Source: an uncultured Pseudodesulfovibrio sp.
GTDB taxonomy: Bacteria > Desulfobacterota > Desulfovibrionia > Desulfovibrionales > Desulfovibrionaceae
DNA length: 64,000 nt
Direction: 5' to 3'
Assembly: GCF_963677845.1 (NCBI RefSeq)
Contig: NZ_OY782498.1
Location: 1,805,518-1,869,517 of the forward strand
A program made the position numbers and the translations under genes. The notes beneath the pieces are model-generated. The model worked only from the letters and a program-made list of their open reading frames with translations, was not told the origin of the DNA and searched no databases. Shown in pieces: positions 44,921-53,939 of the stretch. Each line of letters begins with the position of its first letter. Position 1 is the first letter of the stretch.

Positions 44921-46081
44921 TTATTTTTTGGAAGGCCTGCGCCTACGCCTTCTGGGCCTGCGCCCTCTTTTTGATTTTTCATCGCCGGAACGGGATTCGC
45001 TCTTCCCTGCGGGGGCTGAACGATCCGGCGTGCCATCCCGCTCTTTCTTCTCGGGACGCTCCTGACGGCGACGCCGCTTGCCATCCCGCTTGTCACTGCC
45101 ACTCTTATCACTCCGCTTCGGCTTCCCTCGCCCCTGAGGACCACCAGCTTTTTCTTCAGATTTTTCCTTGCCACGTTTAGTATCACGACGAGAATCATCT
45201 GGTCTGGGAGGTCTGCCACCACGCTTGCCGCGCGGATTCCGAGGCTTGGCTTCAGCCAAGGCTTCTTCACTCGGCGGCTTGTTAACTATTTCATTCCATT
45301 CGTCAATGGAAACTTCCCGCTCCTCGAATTTGTCGGTAAGCAAAGACAAGGTCTTTTTAAAGAAATTGGAACGGAGGACTTTCACCTGTCCCATGGACGT
45401 GGTGTACTTCTTTCCTACACGCGGACACATGCGGTGAAATTCTTCATAGCCTTCCTGCTCAAAGCTGAGACAACAAAGCAAACGGCCACAAATTCCTGAA
45501 ATTTTGGTAGGATTCAAGAAAAGATTCTGTTCCTTGGCCATTTTAATGGTCACGGGAACAAACTTACGCATAAACCGACGACAACAGCATATCTGGCCAC
45601 AGTTGCCGATAGCACCGAGCATTTGTGTTTCATGCCGTACACCGATTTGTCGCAGCTCTATACGGGTCCGATATTCTCGGACAAGGTCCTTGATAAGCTC
45701 ACGAAAATCGATTCGACCAGGAGCTGTGAAATAAAAAACCATCTTGGAGCGATCAAAAAAGACCTCAACATCCACAAGCTTCATTCCCAATTTATGGGTA
45801 ACGATGCACTTGCGACAGAACTTGAAGGCATCCTTGGACAGCGCCTCATTCTCGGCTATGGACTCCATGTCCTTTTCGTTGGCAAGACGATAAATCGGCT
45901 TATGGCCTTCGTTATCGTCCTCCTCTTTAGGGGCCTGACGAATCAGAATAACCTTGCCCAACCCCATGCCCTGATCGGTCTTGACGATGACGTGTTGTCC
46001 TTCCCGCACGACAAAAGGACCGGAGGTAAAATAATATACCTGTCCGTAATCGTTGAATTTAACACCAAGTATTTGGCTCAT
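44921..46081 (-). CDS. PSP1-domain protein (YaaT/RicT family) with arginine-rich tail
   Basis: A 386-aa protein. Residues 1-265 are the PSP1 domain, with RKCIVTHKLGMKLVDVEVFFDRSKMVFYFTAPGRIDFRELIKDLVREYRTRIEL (key parts: CIVTHKLGM, FYFTAPGR) and the cysteine clusters GNCGQICCCRRF and CGRLLCCLSFE, which bind an Fe-S cluster in RicT. In Bacillus RicT works with RicA/RicF in RNA processing through RNase Y. The extra 120-residue tail is dominated by Arg, Lys and Gly (RRPRRRRRRPSKK end), likely RNA-binding. The ATG at 46081 has AGGA upstream. It is paired with metG. Confidence 0.83.
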   Translation of the reverse strand: MSQILGVKFNDYGQVYYFTSGPFVVREGQHVIVKTDQGMGLGKVILIRQAPKEEDDNEGHKPIYRLANEKDMESIAENEALSKDAFKFCRKCIVTHKLGMKLVDVEVFFDRSKMVFYFTAPGRIDFRELIKDLVREYRTRIELRQIGVRHETQMLGAIGNCGQICCCRRFMRKFVPVTIKMAKEQNLFLNPTKISGICGRLLCCLSFEQEGYEEFHRMCPRVGKKYTTSMGQVKVLRSNFFKKTLSLLTDKFEEREVSIDEWNEIVNKPPSEEALAEAKPRNPRGKRGGRPPRPDDSRRDTKRGKEKSEEKAGGPQGRGKPKRSDKSGSDKRDGKRRRRQERPEKKERDGTPDRSAPAGKSESRSGDEKSKRGRRPRRRRRRPSKK

Positions 46082-46193
46082 TATATTTCTATCCTGTATA
46101 TAAGCACCCCGAATGATCGGGGAAGAAAGTATCATGCAAAGAGAATCAATATATTAGAAAACGGCTTGGACTTCAAATAATGCCGTCAAAAGA

Positions 46194-46234
46194 AAAACGG
46201 GTGCCGTTTCAGTCGCACGGCACCCGGCTTTTTT
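46194..46234 (-). terminator. Intrinsic terminator of the response-regulator gene
   Basis: GGGTGCCGT, 9-nt loop, ACGGCACCC; the minus-strand 3' side is TTTTTCTTTT. A T-run also flanks the plus side, so it is symmetrical. Confidence 0.85.
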
Positions 46235-46251
46235 ACTTGATAAACAAGGAC

Positions 46252-46647
46252 TTAAAGCAGCCCTAGGCTCTTAATCTCATTGAGAAGTTTTTCCTCATCA
46301 ATGGGCTTGACCAAATAGGAAGTAGCCCCACCGAGGAAAAAGGCGTCGTGTGTTTCTTTCTCATCCGCGAGCATGGTGGTCACGATAACCTTCGACTCAT
46401 CCTGAGGAGCCACATCGTGCTCCTTTTCCAATGCACGAATCTCGCGAAGAGCCTGCTGCCCATCCATTTCAGGCATGAGCAAATCAAGACAAATCAAATT
46501 ATACGGTTCGCCATGAGCCAACCCTCGACCAAAGGCTTCAATAGCCTCTTCGCCGTTGACGGCAATGTCACACTGAGCAACCTGGCGTAAGATCTCATGA
46601 ATCATATTCCGGCTGTAAAAATCGTCATCCACGATAAGCGCTTTCAT
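46252..46647 (-). CDS. Single-domain response regulator (CheY-like)
   Basis: A 131-aa receiver domain with no output domain. It has the acidic pair VDDD (residues 6-9), the phospho-acceptor Asp in LICLDLLMPEMDGQQAL (near 57), the conserved Thr in VIVTTMLADEK and the Lys in LVKPIDEEKL. The ATG at 46647 has GGAGG six bases upstream. It probably relays a phosphoryl signal to a kinase or effector encoded elsewhere; the large hybrid kinase in this window is a candidate partner only by speculation. It is transcribed alone. Confidence 0.9.
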   Translation of the reverse strand: MKALIVDDDFYSRNMIHEILRQVAQCDIAVNGEEAIEAFGRGLAHGEPYNLICLDLLMPEMDGQQALREIRALEKEHDVAPQDESKVIVTTMLADEKETHDAFFLGGATSYLVKPIDEEKLLNEIKSLGLL

Positions 46648-46744
46648 GCACACCCTCCTGAGCAAACTCACAGCTTACAGCAACCTGAAAATTAATGTCA
46701 CTTTACACGACAAAATGCAACTCCTGCCATCCCCCGAATTCAAC

Positions 46745-47626
46745 CTAAATCTGTATGGTCTTTCCTTCACGCGCCAATTCAAAATTCACACCGGAATCCC
46801 CCCACTTCTCCTTGAGACGATCCTGAATGCCATCCAACTCTTCATCGGTCCGGGTTGTATCATGATGCGTCAGGTATGTCTTCCCCGCGCCCGTGTCCCG
46901 CGCCAACTCAAGAGCGCTTTCATATGTCGAATGCCCCCACCCCCGCTTGGTCTCATACTCTTCGTTCGTATATTGTGAATCCACTATCAACACATCAACG
47001 CCACGAATAAAATCAACAATAGCTTGACTGCGCTCCTGCACAACTTGTTCATATTCTTCAAACTCAGCGTCACCGGGCTGATATATGTTCTGCAACTGCT
47101 CATGATCACCCGTAAAGAAGAGGCTTTTGTCGTCACATTCCACCTTAAACCCAAAATTCATGGCAGGATGATTCATGAGGATCGTTGAGACTTTTGCAAA
47201 TTCAAGATCGACAATCTGCCCATCAGACAAGGTGTTGTAGGAAATATTCGCTTGCAATTCGGCCACACGCACTGGGAAATGGGGATATTCCATCTGCTTG
47301 GCAAGCACGGCTTCAATGCCTGTCATGGTCACAGGATCGGGTGGACCATAAATAGTCAATTCATTCCCCGGTACAAACATGGGGATAAAAAAAGGCATAC
47401 CCTGAATATGATCCCAATGCGTATGGGAAACAAAAAGATGACAATTGACTGGCATACTCTCCGACAACTCAATACCCAATTCCCTGATGCCGGTCCCGGC
47501 ATCAAGAATAACAAGATCATCAGCGTCGGATCGGACCTCAATACAGGTGGTATTACCGCCATATTTAACCGTGTCTGCTCCTGGTGACGGCAAAGAACCC
47601 CGCGTCCCCCGGAATTGAAACCGCAT
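46745..47626 (-). CDS. MBL-fold metallo-hydrolase (cyclic-nucleotide phosphodiesterase-like)
   Basis: A 293-aa metallo-beta-lactamase-fold enzyme with the arrangement of the RNase Z/PDE-like group. The N terminus reads RGTRGSLPSPGADTVKYGGNTTCIEV, then LDAGTGIRELG, the metal motif SHTHWDHIQGMPF, FTGDHEQ and LTHHDTTRTDEELD at the end. Such proteins are often found near signalling genes in deltaproteobacteria and may hydrolyse a cyclic nucleotide, but the substrate is not shown. Its start is 2 bp after the HDOD stop, so the two are one transcript. Confidence 0.85.
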   Translation of the reverse strand: MRFQFRGTRGSLPSPGADTVKYGGNTTCIEVRSDADDLVILDAGTGIRELGIELSESMPVNCHLFVSHTHWDHIQGMPFFIPMFVPGNELTIYGPPDPVTMTGIEAVLAKQMEYPHFPVRVAELQANISYNTLSDGQIVDLEFAKVSTILMNHPAMNFGFKVECDDKSLFFTGDHEQLQNIYQPGDAEFEEYEQVVQERSQAIVDFIRGVDVLIVDSQYTNEEYETKRGWGHSTYESALELARDTGAGKTYLTHHDTTRTDEELDGIQDRLKEKWGDSGVNFELAREGKTIQI

Positions 47627-47628
47627 GA

Positions 47629-48486
47629 TCAGGCCTCCCCAAGCTTGATAAATATCCGAGCACGTTCCACTTCTTCATCAAGAGTTGGAAGCTCTGAGAT
47701 GAGTTCCTCCATATCCATGGAAAATCGTTCCCTGACAGACTCGGGCAAAGGCTCAATCTCAAAATCTCCGGCCGCCCCGAAAGATAATTTTTTGGTAATT
47801 TGGTTAGCCGCAAACAAACAATCAAGAAGCTGAGAAGACTCTCCTGAACCAACAACATGATGCCGAGCTATGGCATCATGCAATTCCACGGGAAGATTCC
47901 ACTTCTTGGCAAGCATAGCACCAATATCAGCATGATTAGCACCAATAACATCCTGCTCACACCGATGAAACGCAGCACCGGGTTCTGAAGCTCTTTCCGA
48001 AACTTCTTCAAACTCATCCGGCATGTACAGGGCAAAAACAGCCTTGCCAACGTCATGAAGTAATCCGGCCGCAAAGTAATCAGCAGCGTCATCACGCGAA
48101 ACACCAAGTTTAACCCCTAGCATTCGTGTTGCCGTGGCCACGGCCAATGAGTGTAACCAGAATCCTCCCATGTCCAAATGCTTCCCTGCTGACTTGGGAA
48201 TGGCTCCGACAGCCGCCAAACCTAAGGCGACATTCTTCAACGTGTTCAAACCGAGATACACGCTGGCCTGATTAATGGAAGTAATTTCGCGAGACAATCC
48301 GAAATAGGCAGAATTGACCAACCTCAAAATTTTGAGAGTAAAAACCGGGTCCCGCTTGATGACCTCGACCAGATCTCTCTGAGAACAATTGATGTCCCCT
48401 GTCAGCTTCAAAACCTGATTAACACTCTGAGGAAATGCAGGCATTTTCTCAACGGCAGTCAATAATTTATCTTTAAGTTCTGTCAT
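47629..48486 (-). CDS. HDOD-domain signalling protein
   Basis: A 285-aa protein. Residues 15-210 form an HDOD domain, an HD-like fold without full catalytic metal ligands: AFPQSVNQVLKLTGDINCSQRDLVEVIKRDPVFTLKILRLVNSAYFG (in part: LKLTGD, RDPVFTLKILRLVNSAYFG), then AAGLLHDVGKAVFALY, where HD is retained. HDOD proteins act as regulators of cyclic-di-GMP or stress signalling and rarely have defined activity. Two ATGs (48495, 48486) are possible; GGA lies four bases before the second. It precedes the MBL gene. Confidence 0.84.
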   Translation of the reverse strand: MTELKDKLLTAVEKMPAFPQSVNQVLKLTGDINCSQRDLVEVIKRDPVFTLKILRLVNSAYFGLSREITSINQASVYLGLNTLKNVALGLAAVGAIPKSAGKHLDMGGFWLHSLAVATATRMLGVKLGVSRDDAADYFAAGLLHDVGKAVFALYMPDEFEEVSERASEPGAAFHRCEQDVIGANHADIGAMLAKKWNLPVELHDAIARHHVVGSGESSQLLDCLFAANQITKKLSFGAAGDFEIEPLPESVRERFSMDMEELISELPTLDEEVERARIFIKLGEA

Positions 48487-48609
48487 TGATTCCATTCACT
48501 TGAATGTGACATGTTTTACTAAATTTTGTGTACCTAAAAACTGAAAACCAAACCATCTGATATACATGAAAGAACGGTAGCTCAGGAAAAACTCTGTGGC
48601 AAGTGAGAT

Positions 48610-51015
48610 CTATGGATAAAACGACTGCACAGTACACCCATCCCGCCCCCAACGACACGCAACTTGCCCATGGCGAGAGGTTGTCAAAACCTCACCTCCA
48701 GCAACACGCACAACTTCAGGATGCGGGAATCCATATCGATTGAGATATCCATTGGAACACAGGACGGTCTGTGGCGCTACGGCCTTGTTAAACCGAGGAT
48801 CAAGACTACTCCGACTCCCGTGATGCGGCAAGACAAGGACCTCGGCCCTTATATCTTTTCCCTCAAGCAAAATGGCATCAATCCCAAACTTCTCAACATC
48901 CCCCGGCAACAAGGCCAAAGCCCCCCCCTTCCACATCAACCGCATAACCAGTGACCGTTCATTGGCTTTACCACTTTTAAATTGGGGCCCGGGATGCACA
49001 ACTTCAAAAACTGCATTATCCGTCAACGACACCACATCATGACTCGTCAAAGGCTGAGGATGAAGATGCTTCCGAGCCAAGACGCGCCGCATCCGCTCAC
49101 CTGTCAGAGCTCGCGGCATCATGCCATTCGTATAAAACTCCCCAACCTGAAATCGATCGAAAATAAAAGGCAGACCATGACTGTGGTCCACATCAGGATG
49201 CGTCATAAAAACACCGTCCAGACGCGGAGGCCTACCATACGTCAAAGCTGGCGCCACGACGGCCTCCCCCAGATCAAAGGTTCGCGATCCGCCCCCGCCA
49301 TCAACGAGCCACCGATGACCGCCGGGCAAAGAGACAACCAAAGCTTGTCCCAACCCGACGTCCAGCATGGTCAATTTCACTTCGTCTCGAGCATCGACAA
49401 CCATCAATGATACGTGTGGGAAAACGAGCAAAACAAATCCAATGGCAGCCAACTCCACAGGAACTCGTCGAGAACTTCTCATAATGGAAACGACCACGAT
49501 CAATAGAACAGAACACCCCAACATTTCCGGCCATAATGGTCTCAGTACGGCAAAAACAGGCGTCAATCCGGCATTAGCAGCCCAATATAATATGTTCAAC
49601 AATACGTCCGCGACCTGTGAGGCCCACGCAAGGAGAACCCCGCCAAGGAATTGCGTCCAAGGGAAGACTATCAAAAGCATACCAGCCAACCCCAAAGGCA
49701 TAATCACCAACCCAAGCATGGGCAGCCAAACCAAATTGAGCAAAATGTTCGGACTCATCGTTCCGAAATACCATGAAACAAGTGGTAACAATGCGATGTT
49801 TGCGCAGACACTCATACAGACGATACCGATAGCTCCCCGAACAAGCTTACGAAGCCATGACCCATCGGCCAAAAACAAGGAACGAAAATGAGGATACATA
49901 AGGCCTATGCCAGCCACGGCGACCACTGACATTTGCAAGCTCAAATCAAAAACAGCCATGGGGGTGATAAAAACGATGGTCAACAGGGCAAAAAAAAGCC
50001 CATCCATGAGAACTCTGCCCCGTCCCTGAAGTAAGAGAAATCCCCAGAATCCAAACATCGTGGCTGCCCGAATCAATGACGCAGAAGGTTGGCCGAGCCA
50101 TGCATAACCCAGCACCAATGGGGCAGCCATCAACACTGCCAGTTTGGGACGGGGGAGGGATAGAAGTAACGGGGGATATATCCAACTCACGAATAATGCC
50201 AAACCGACCCCCATGGCCGCCACAAACCCCACATGCAAACCGGACAAGGCCAATGTATGAGCCAATCCCGCACTCCTGGTCGCGGTCATAGTGTCGCTTA
50301 AAAGCAGAGATTTATCGCCAGTAGTCAAAGCCAGAATCATGGCTCCACCCTGCGTCTCAGGGACAGACTCTGCCACGGCATTCCGCAGTCGGGATTTCAA
50401 CTGCCACAGAATATCATCGAGAGGCTCTCCCCATTGCAAGGGAGCTTTCCCTACAGGCCATGCTCGCCAAAAAACACCTTGGCGCTGCCAGTACCAACCA
50501 TAATCCCAACCACCGGGATTACCAAAACCACGCGCCGGAACAACTCGCAGTACAGCCTCGAGACTCTGCCCCGGCGAAGGTCTATACCAAGGATGACGGA
50601 TGGATAAAACGAGTTTACCCGGCAAAGACTCTTCAACACCATCGACCATGCACCGCACATTCCCAAGCACGACACGAAGCCGGTTGCTTGAACGAGGTTC
50701 CACCCGTTCTGCCACAGCCCGTACCATGATTGGCTTTCGACTCTCTGCCCATTCGGGTCTCTCGTGGGGTAATTCAGGTGTACGCTGAGAAGCATAACCA
50801 AAACCAAAGGCCGCACAGCAGATAAAAACCAGCAATGGCAAACGACACGCTTGGTCTCGCAACAGGCAATCGGCCAAATACACAATACCAAGCCCCGCTA
50901 TGGCTGGAACAGGATATTTGAAGGACACAATCCCGAGAACAAACGCCAATCCATAGGATTGCCATGGCAACAATCCGGGAACGATTGATCGTGATGTCCA
51001 ACAGGCTTTATCCAT
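48610..51015 (-). CDS. comEC: ComEC/Rec2-family DNA channel protein
   Basis: An 801-aa membrane protein of the competence DNA-import channel family. It has an N-terminal DUF4131 region with two early helices, a central ComEC competence domain with many helices (GDKSLLLSDTMTATRSAGLAHTLALSGLHVGF is a family hallmark, here LALSGLHVGF) and a C-terminal MBL-type nuclease domain (LDVGLGQALVVSLPGGHRWLVDGGGG; MTHPDVDHSHGLPF; LPHHGSRSS). The nuclease metal motif DVDHSHG is intact. I take the ATG at 51015 with GAG five bases upstream; GTG at 51021 is also in frame. Other competence genes are not in the window. Confidence 0.9.
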   Translation of the reverse strand: MDKACWTSRSIVPGLLPWQSYGLAFVLGIVSFKYPVPAIAGLGIVYLADCLLRDQACRLPLLVFICCAAFGFGYASQRTPELPHERPEWAESRKPIMVRAVAERVEPRSSNRLRVVLGNVRCMVDGVEESLPGKLVLSIRHPWYRPSPGQSLEAVLRVVPARGFGNPGGWDYGWYWQRQGVFWRAWPVGKAPLQWGEPLDDILWQLKSRLRNAVAESVPETQGGAMILALTTGDKSLLLSDTMTATRSAGLAHTLALSGLHVGFVAAMGVGLALFVSWIYPPLLLSLPRPKLAVLMAAPLVLGYAWLGQPSASLIRAATMFGFWGFLLLQGRGRVLMDGLFFALLTIVFITPMAVFDLSLQMSVVAVAGIGLMYPHFRSLFLADGSWLRKLVRGAIGIVCMSVCANIALLPLVSWYFGTMSPNILLNLVWLPMLGLVIMPLGLAGMLLIVFPWTQFLGGVLLAWASQVADVLLNILYWAANAGLTPVFAVLRPLWPEMLGCSVLLIVVVSIMRSSRRVPVELAAIGFVLLVFPHVSLMVVDARDEVKLTMLDVGLGQALVVSLPGGHRWLVDGGGGSRTFDLGEAVVAPALTYGRPPRLDGVFMTHPDVDHSHGLPFIFDRFQVGEFYTNGMMPRALTGERMRRVLARKHLHPQPLTSHDVVSLTDNAVFEVVHPGPQFKSGKANERSLVMRLMWKGGALALLPGDVEKFGIDAILLEGKDIRAEVLVLPHHGSRSSLDPRFNKAVAPQTVLCSNGYLNRYGFPHPEVVRVAGGEVLTTSRHGQVACRWGRDGCTVQSFYP

Positions 51016-51154
51016 GGTCACTCGGCTTTCACCATAACGGTTGCAGAAATTCCCCCGACACCCTTGGAATTAACAGGAAGCTTTCACGTTATCCAGCATC
51101 CTTTCAAAAAGCATATGCCGTTCGTCTGTGAGACGATTCATCTGAAACGACAAC

Positions 51155-51188
51155 AAAAAACGACCGACATCACACGGATGTCGGTCGC
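51155..51188 (-). terminator. Intrinsic terminator of murA
   Basis: Minus strand CGACCGACATCC-GTGT-GATGTCGGTCG (mostly paired, 10 bp) followed by TTTTTTG. Confidence 0.88.
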
Positions 51189-51212
51189 TAAAATAATAGG
51201 TCTATTTAAGGA

Positions 51213-52469
51213 CTATCCGCTAACACGCTTGATACGTGCGCCCACACCGGAAAGCTTGGCTTCGATATTTTCGTAACCACGATCCAAATGATAGATACGT
51301 TCAATAGTAGTCGTCCCCTCGGCAGCCAGGCCAGCCAGCACGAGAGATGCGCTCGCCCGCAAATCAGACGCCATAACCGGTGCTCCCCTGAGCTGATCCA
51401 CGCCATGAACCATGGCAGTACGCCCCTTGAGTCGAATATCGGCACCAAGACGAACCAATTCGAGAACATGCATGAATCGATTCTCAAAGATTTTCTCCTC
51501 AATAATCCCCGTCCCCTTACCAAGACACATGAGAGCCATGAGCTGGGCCTGCATATCGGTAGGGAATCCGGGATGAGGCAGTGTAGTCACATCCACATTT
51601 TCCAGCAGTCCATTGGCTCGACGAACAAGGACATAGCCTTCTTCCTCCTGCAACCAGACGCCCATTTCGCGCAGCTTGTAACTGACAGCATCCAAGGCAT
51701 TAAACGGACAATCCAGAACTTCCAATTCACCACCAGTGATAGCAGCAGCGACCATATAAGTTCCGGCTTCAATACGGTCCGGCATGACGCGATAATCACA
51801 CCCAGAAAGGGAAGACACACCTTGGACCGTGATGACACTGGTTCCCTGCCCGGATATTTTCGCACCACAGGCATTAAGGAAATTCGCAAGGTCCTCGACC
51901 TCCGGCTCACGCGCCGCATTCTCGATAACACTCTCACCTTCAGCCAGACAAGCCGCCATAAGGATATTCTCAGTCCCGCCAACGGTTGGGAAATCCAAAG
52001 TGATCTTGGCCCCCTTGAGGCCGCCTTTGCAATGCCCTTTGATGTACCCTTCGGTAATTTCGAACTCGGCCCCCATACGTTCAAAGCCTCGCAGATGAAG
52101 ATCCACCGGACGCGCACCAATGGCGCAACCGCCGGGGAGTGCAACTTTGGCTTCCCCCAGTCTGGCGAGGAGCGGTCCAAGACACAACACTGAAGCGCGC
52201 ATGGTCTTGACGAGATCATACGGGGCTTCAGGTTTAAGCCCTGTACATAAACTCGTAACTTCGTTGTTTTCAAAAGAGGTTTCACAACCAAGAATATTCA
52301 AGAGTTTCAAAGAAGTTCTGATGTCAGCCAATTTGGGGACATTACTCAGATTGACCTGACCCTCCGCCAAAAGACATGCCATTAATATAGGCAGAGCCGC
52401 ATTTTTAGCTCCGCTGACCTGAATACTTCCCTGAAGAGGAACGCCGCCTTCAATAATTAGTTTATCCAT
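51213..52469 (-). CDS. murA: UDP-N-acetylglucosamine 1-carboxyvinyltransferase
   Basis: A 418-aa enolpyruvyl transferase starting peptidoglycan precursor synthesis. It has [22 protein letters not shown] at residues 16-37, the catalytic cysteine in [19 protein letters not shown] (Cys near 115, so the fosfomycin target is intact), [16 protein letters not shown] and the C-terminal [13 protein letters not shown]. It stands alone, with its own terminator. It is divergent from tRNA-His. Confidence 0.96.
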   Translation of the reverse strand: MDKLIIEGGVPLQGSIQVSGAKNAALPILMACLLAEGQVNLSNVPKLADIRTSLKLLNILGCETSFENNEVTSLCTGLKPEAPYDLVKTMRASVLCLGPLLARLGEAKVALPGGCAIGARPVDLHLRGFERMGAEFEITEGYIKGHCKGGLKGAKITLDFPTVGGTENILMAACLAEGESVIENAAREPEVEDLANFLNACGAKISGQGTSVITVQGVSSLSGCDYRVMPDRIEAGTYMVAAAITGGELEVLDCPFNALDAVSYKLREMGVWLQEEEGYVLVRRANGLLENVDVTTLPHPGFPTDMQAQLMALMCLGKGTGIIEEKIFENRFMHVLELVRLGADIRLKGRTAMVHGVDQLRGAPVMASDLRASASLVLAGLAAEGTTTIERIYHLDRGYENIEAKLSGVGARIKRVSG

Positions 52470-52494
52470 CTGTTACCTTTTTTTATTCTTTTGC

Positions 52495-52523
52495 TTGACC
52501 GTAGTAAAAAGCTTAGTTAAATA
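52495..52523 (+). promoter_or_regulatory. Probable promoter of tRNA-His
   Basis: TTGACC (52495-52500), 17-bp spacer, TAAATA (52518-52523), with the tRNA 5' end 14 bp further on. Confidence 0.55.
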
Positions 52524-52536
52524 CTGCCCCTCACAC

Positions 52537-52613
52537 GGTGGGTGTAGCTCAGTTGGTAGAGCACCTGGTTGTGGCCCAGGTGGCCGTGGGTTCAAGTCCC
52601 ATCACTCACCCCA
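52537..52613 (+). tRNA. tRNA-His (anticodon GUG)
   Basis: A complete cloverleaf with acceptor GTGGGTG/CACTCAC, the histidine-specific extra G at position -1 (52537) opposite discriminator C, anticodon loop TTGTGGC giving GUG, and T-arm GGGTTCAAGTCCC. CCA is encoded at 52611-52613. It reads CAC/CAU codons. Confidence 0.96.
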
Positions 52614-52626
52614 AGTGACCATAATT

Positions 52627-52658
52627 GGACGGAACATCAGTTCCGTCCTTTTATTTTG
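52627..52658 (+). terminator. Intrinsic terminator of tRNA-His
   Basis: GGACGGAA-CATCAG-TTCCGTCC then TTTTATTTT, an 8-bp stem. Confidence 0.88.
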
Positions 52659-52762
52659 CCTGTTTTCCTCGCGGCAAGCCAGTCCAATCAGACCTCCTGC
52701 ATTTGAGATCAGCCGAATTGCGACACCACGTGCCACTTTCTTGGTTTGGGAGCCCTTGATTT

Positions 52763-53938
52763 TCATAGCCCCAAGGCCTCCTGAAATTCTTTTTCCATCT
52801 TCGACGCAGCCTGTTTCAAAAGCGTCAATTGTTGAGGTCTAAACGCAATAGCTTGAGAAAAATCGCTGTAGACAGGCCATTCTTCAAGCATTTCATGATA
52901 CATTTGAAGATGTTTATCTACATTCTTCACCGTAATCTCATCATCTCCATCAAGCATCGCCCCAAAAATAAAGTCGTTAACACCCTGCCCGTAGTGATTC
53001 TCGTCCTCATAGTTCGCATTATTATTCACAATTCCCTTAAGCGTAACGAACGAAAACAATTTGACGTTGGGCAAATCAGAAATCTCTGAAGTAAGCGCTT
53101 TGATATATATCGGATACAACGCCCATGCATTGTCACCCAAACTGGTAATGAGAGAAACCGGTGGAATAAAAAAAGAAAACTCAACACTCGGATATTCAAC
53201 AGCCAACGACAACATTCTTTTAAAATTCTCAAAAGAAGGCGACCCAATCTTCCTTCCTGTACCGATCACTTTTCGTTGATTTGTTACATAATCATCCCGG
53301 TCGCCCTTTTTTTTCAAAGAATTATAAAGCAAAAATCGCCCCTTAACGACATGCTCATTCATCCACTGATTATATGTTACAACAGTCTGATCATTAAACG
53401 CTCCATTCTTCAACAGATCAAACGTCAACGCACTGGTATTACCGTTTAACAAATAACTGATGGAACCAACGAAATCACTTTTTTTTGCGGTATACAATTT
53501 TTCGGGAAACCCCTTTGTCGATCGAAAAGGCGTGGGGTTGTCTTCCATATAAACCCTATTCCGAAGTTCCCAAAAAACTTTTTTTACTCGTCCGGTTTCC
53601 AGCGCAGCCTGAGCTTCAAGATAATGTTCCTTCCAGTATCCCCCAAACATGGTCAACCGAATAGGCTTTACTGAATGATTGCCATATTTCTTTGAAATAT
53701 CGAAATTTTCAGAAAGAGATGTGCCTATAATAACAGCATCATAATCAAAGGGGCCGTCCAGATAAGACCGAATAAGACCGCTATTCTGAAGCCGCGGATT
53801 TTTGTAAAATCCAATTGATTCATTACAAGCAAAGAACTGCAGAGGATCAACACAATAATTAGCTATAGCCACCACACTCAAAAAAAGAACAGGGACGATG
53901 CAAACAAACAGCGCATGTTTTTTGTAATTTGAACTCAT
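52763..53938 (-). CDS. SGNH-hydrolase-like partner of the MBOAT acyltransferase
   Basis: A 391-aa exported or membrane-anchored protein with an N-terminal helix (ALFVCIVPVLFLSVVAIANYCVDPLQFF). The SGNH block I GTSLSENFDISKKYG and the late acid/histidine motif DENHYGQGVNDFIFG (Asp-x-x-His spacing) suggest an acetyl-transfer partner like AlgJ/AlgX/DltD. Its start is 1 bp after the MBOAT stop, so they are coupled. Base composition is markedly more AT-rich than the flanking murA and selB, and it lies beside a tRNA gene. Confidence 0.75.
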   Translation of the reverse strand: MSSNYKKHALFVCIVPVLFLSVVAIANYCVDPLQFFACNESIGFYKNPRLQNSGLIRSYLDGPFDYDAVIIGTSLSENFDISKKYGNHSVKPIRLTMFGGYWKEHYLEAQAALETGRVKKVFWELRNRVYMEDNPTPFRSTKGFPEKLYTAKKSDFVGSISYLLNGNTSALTFDLLKNGAFNDQTVVTYNQWMNEHVVKGRFLLYNSLKKKGDRDDYVTNQRKVIGTGRKIGSPSFENFKRMLSLAVEYPSVEFSFFIPPVSLITSLGDNAWALYPIYIKALTSEISDLPNVKLFSFVTLKGIVNNNANYEDENHYGQGVNDFIFGAMLDGDDEITVKNVDKHLQMYHEMLEEWPVYSDFSQAIAFRPQQLTLLKQAASKMEKEFQEALGL

Positions 53939-53939
53939 A

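Noticed and set aside
52602-52766. A 54-codon minus-strand ORF from an ATGA overlap with the SGNH stop.
   Set aside because: It runs through the tRNA-His terminator and 3' end, and its GGAGG is part of the SGNH gene, so it is probably chance.
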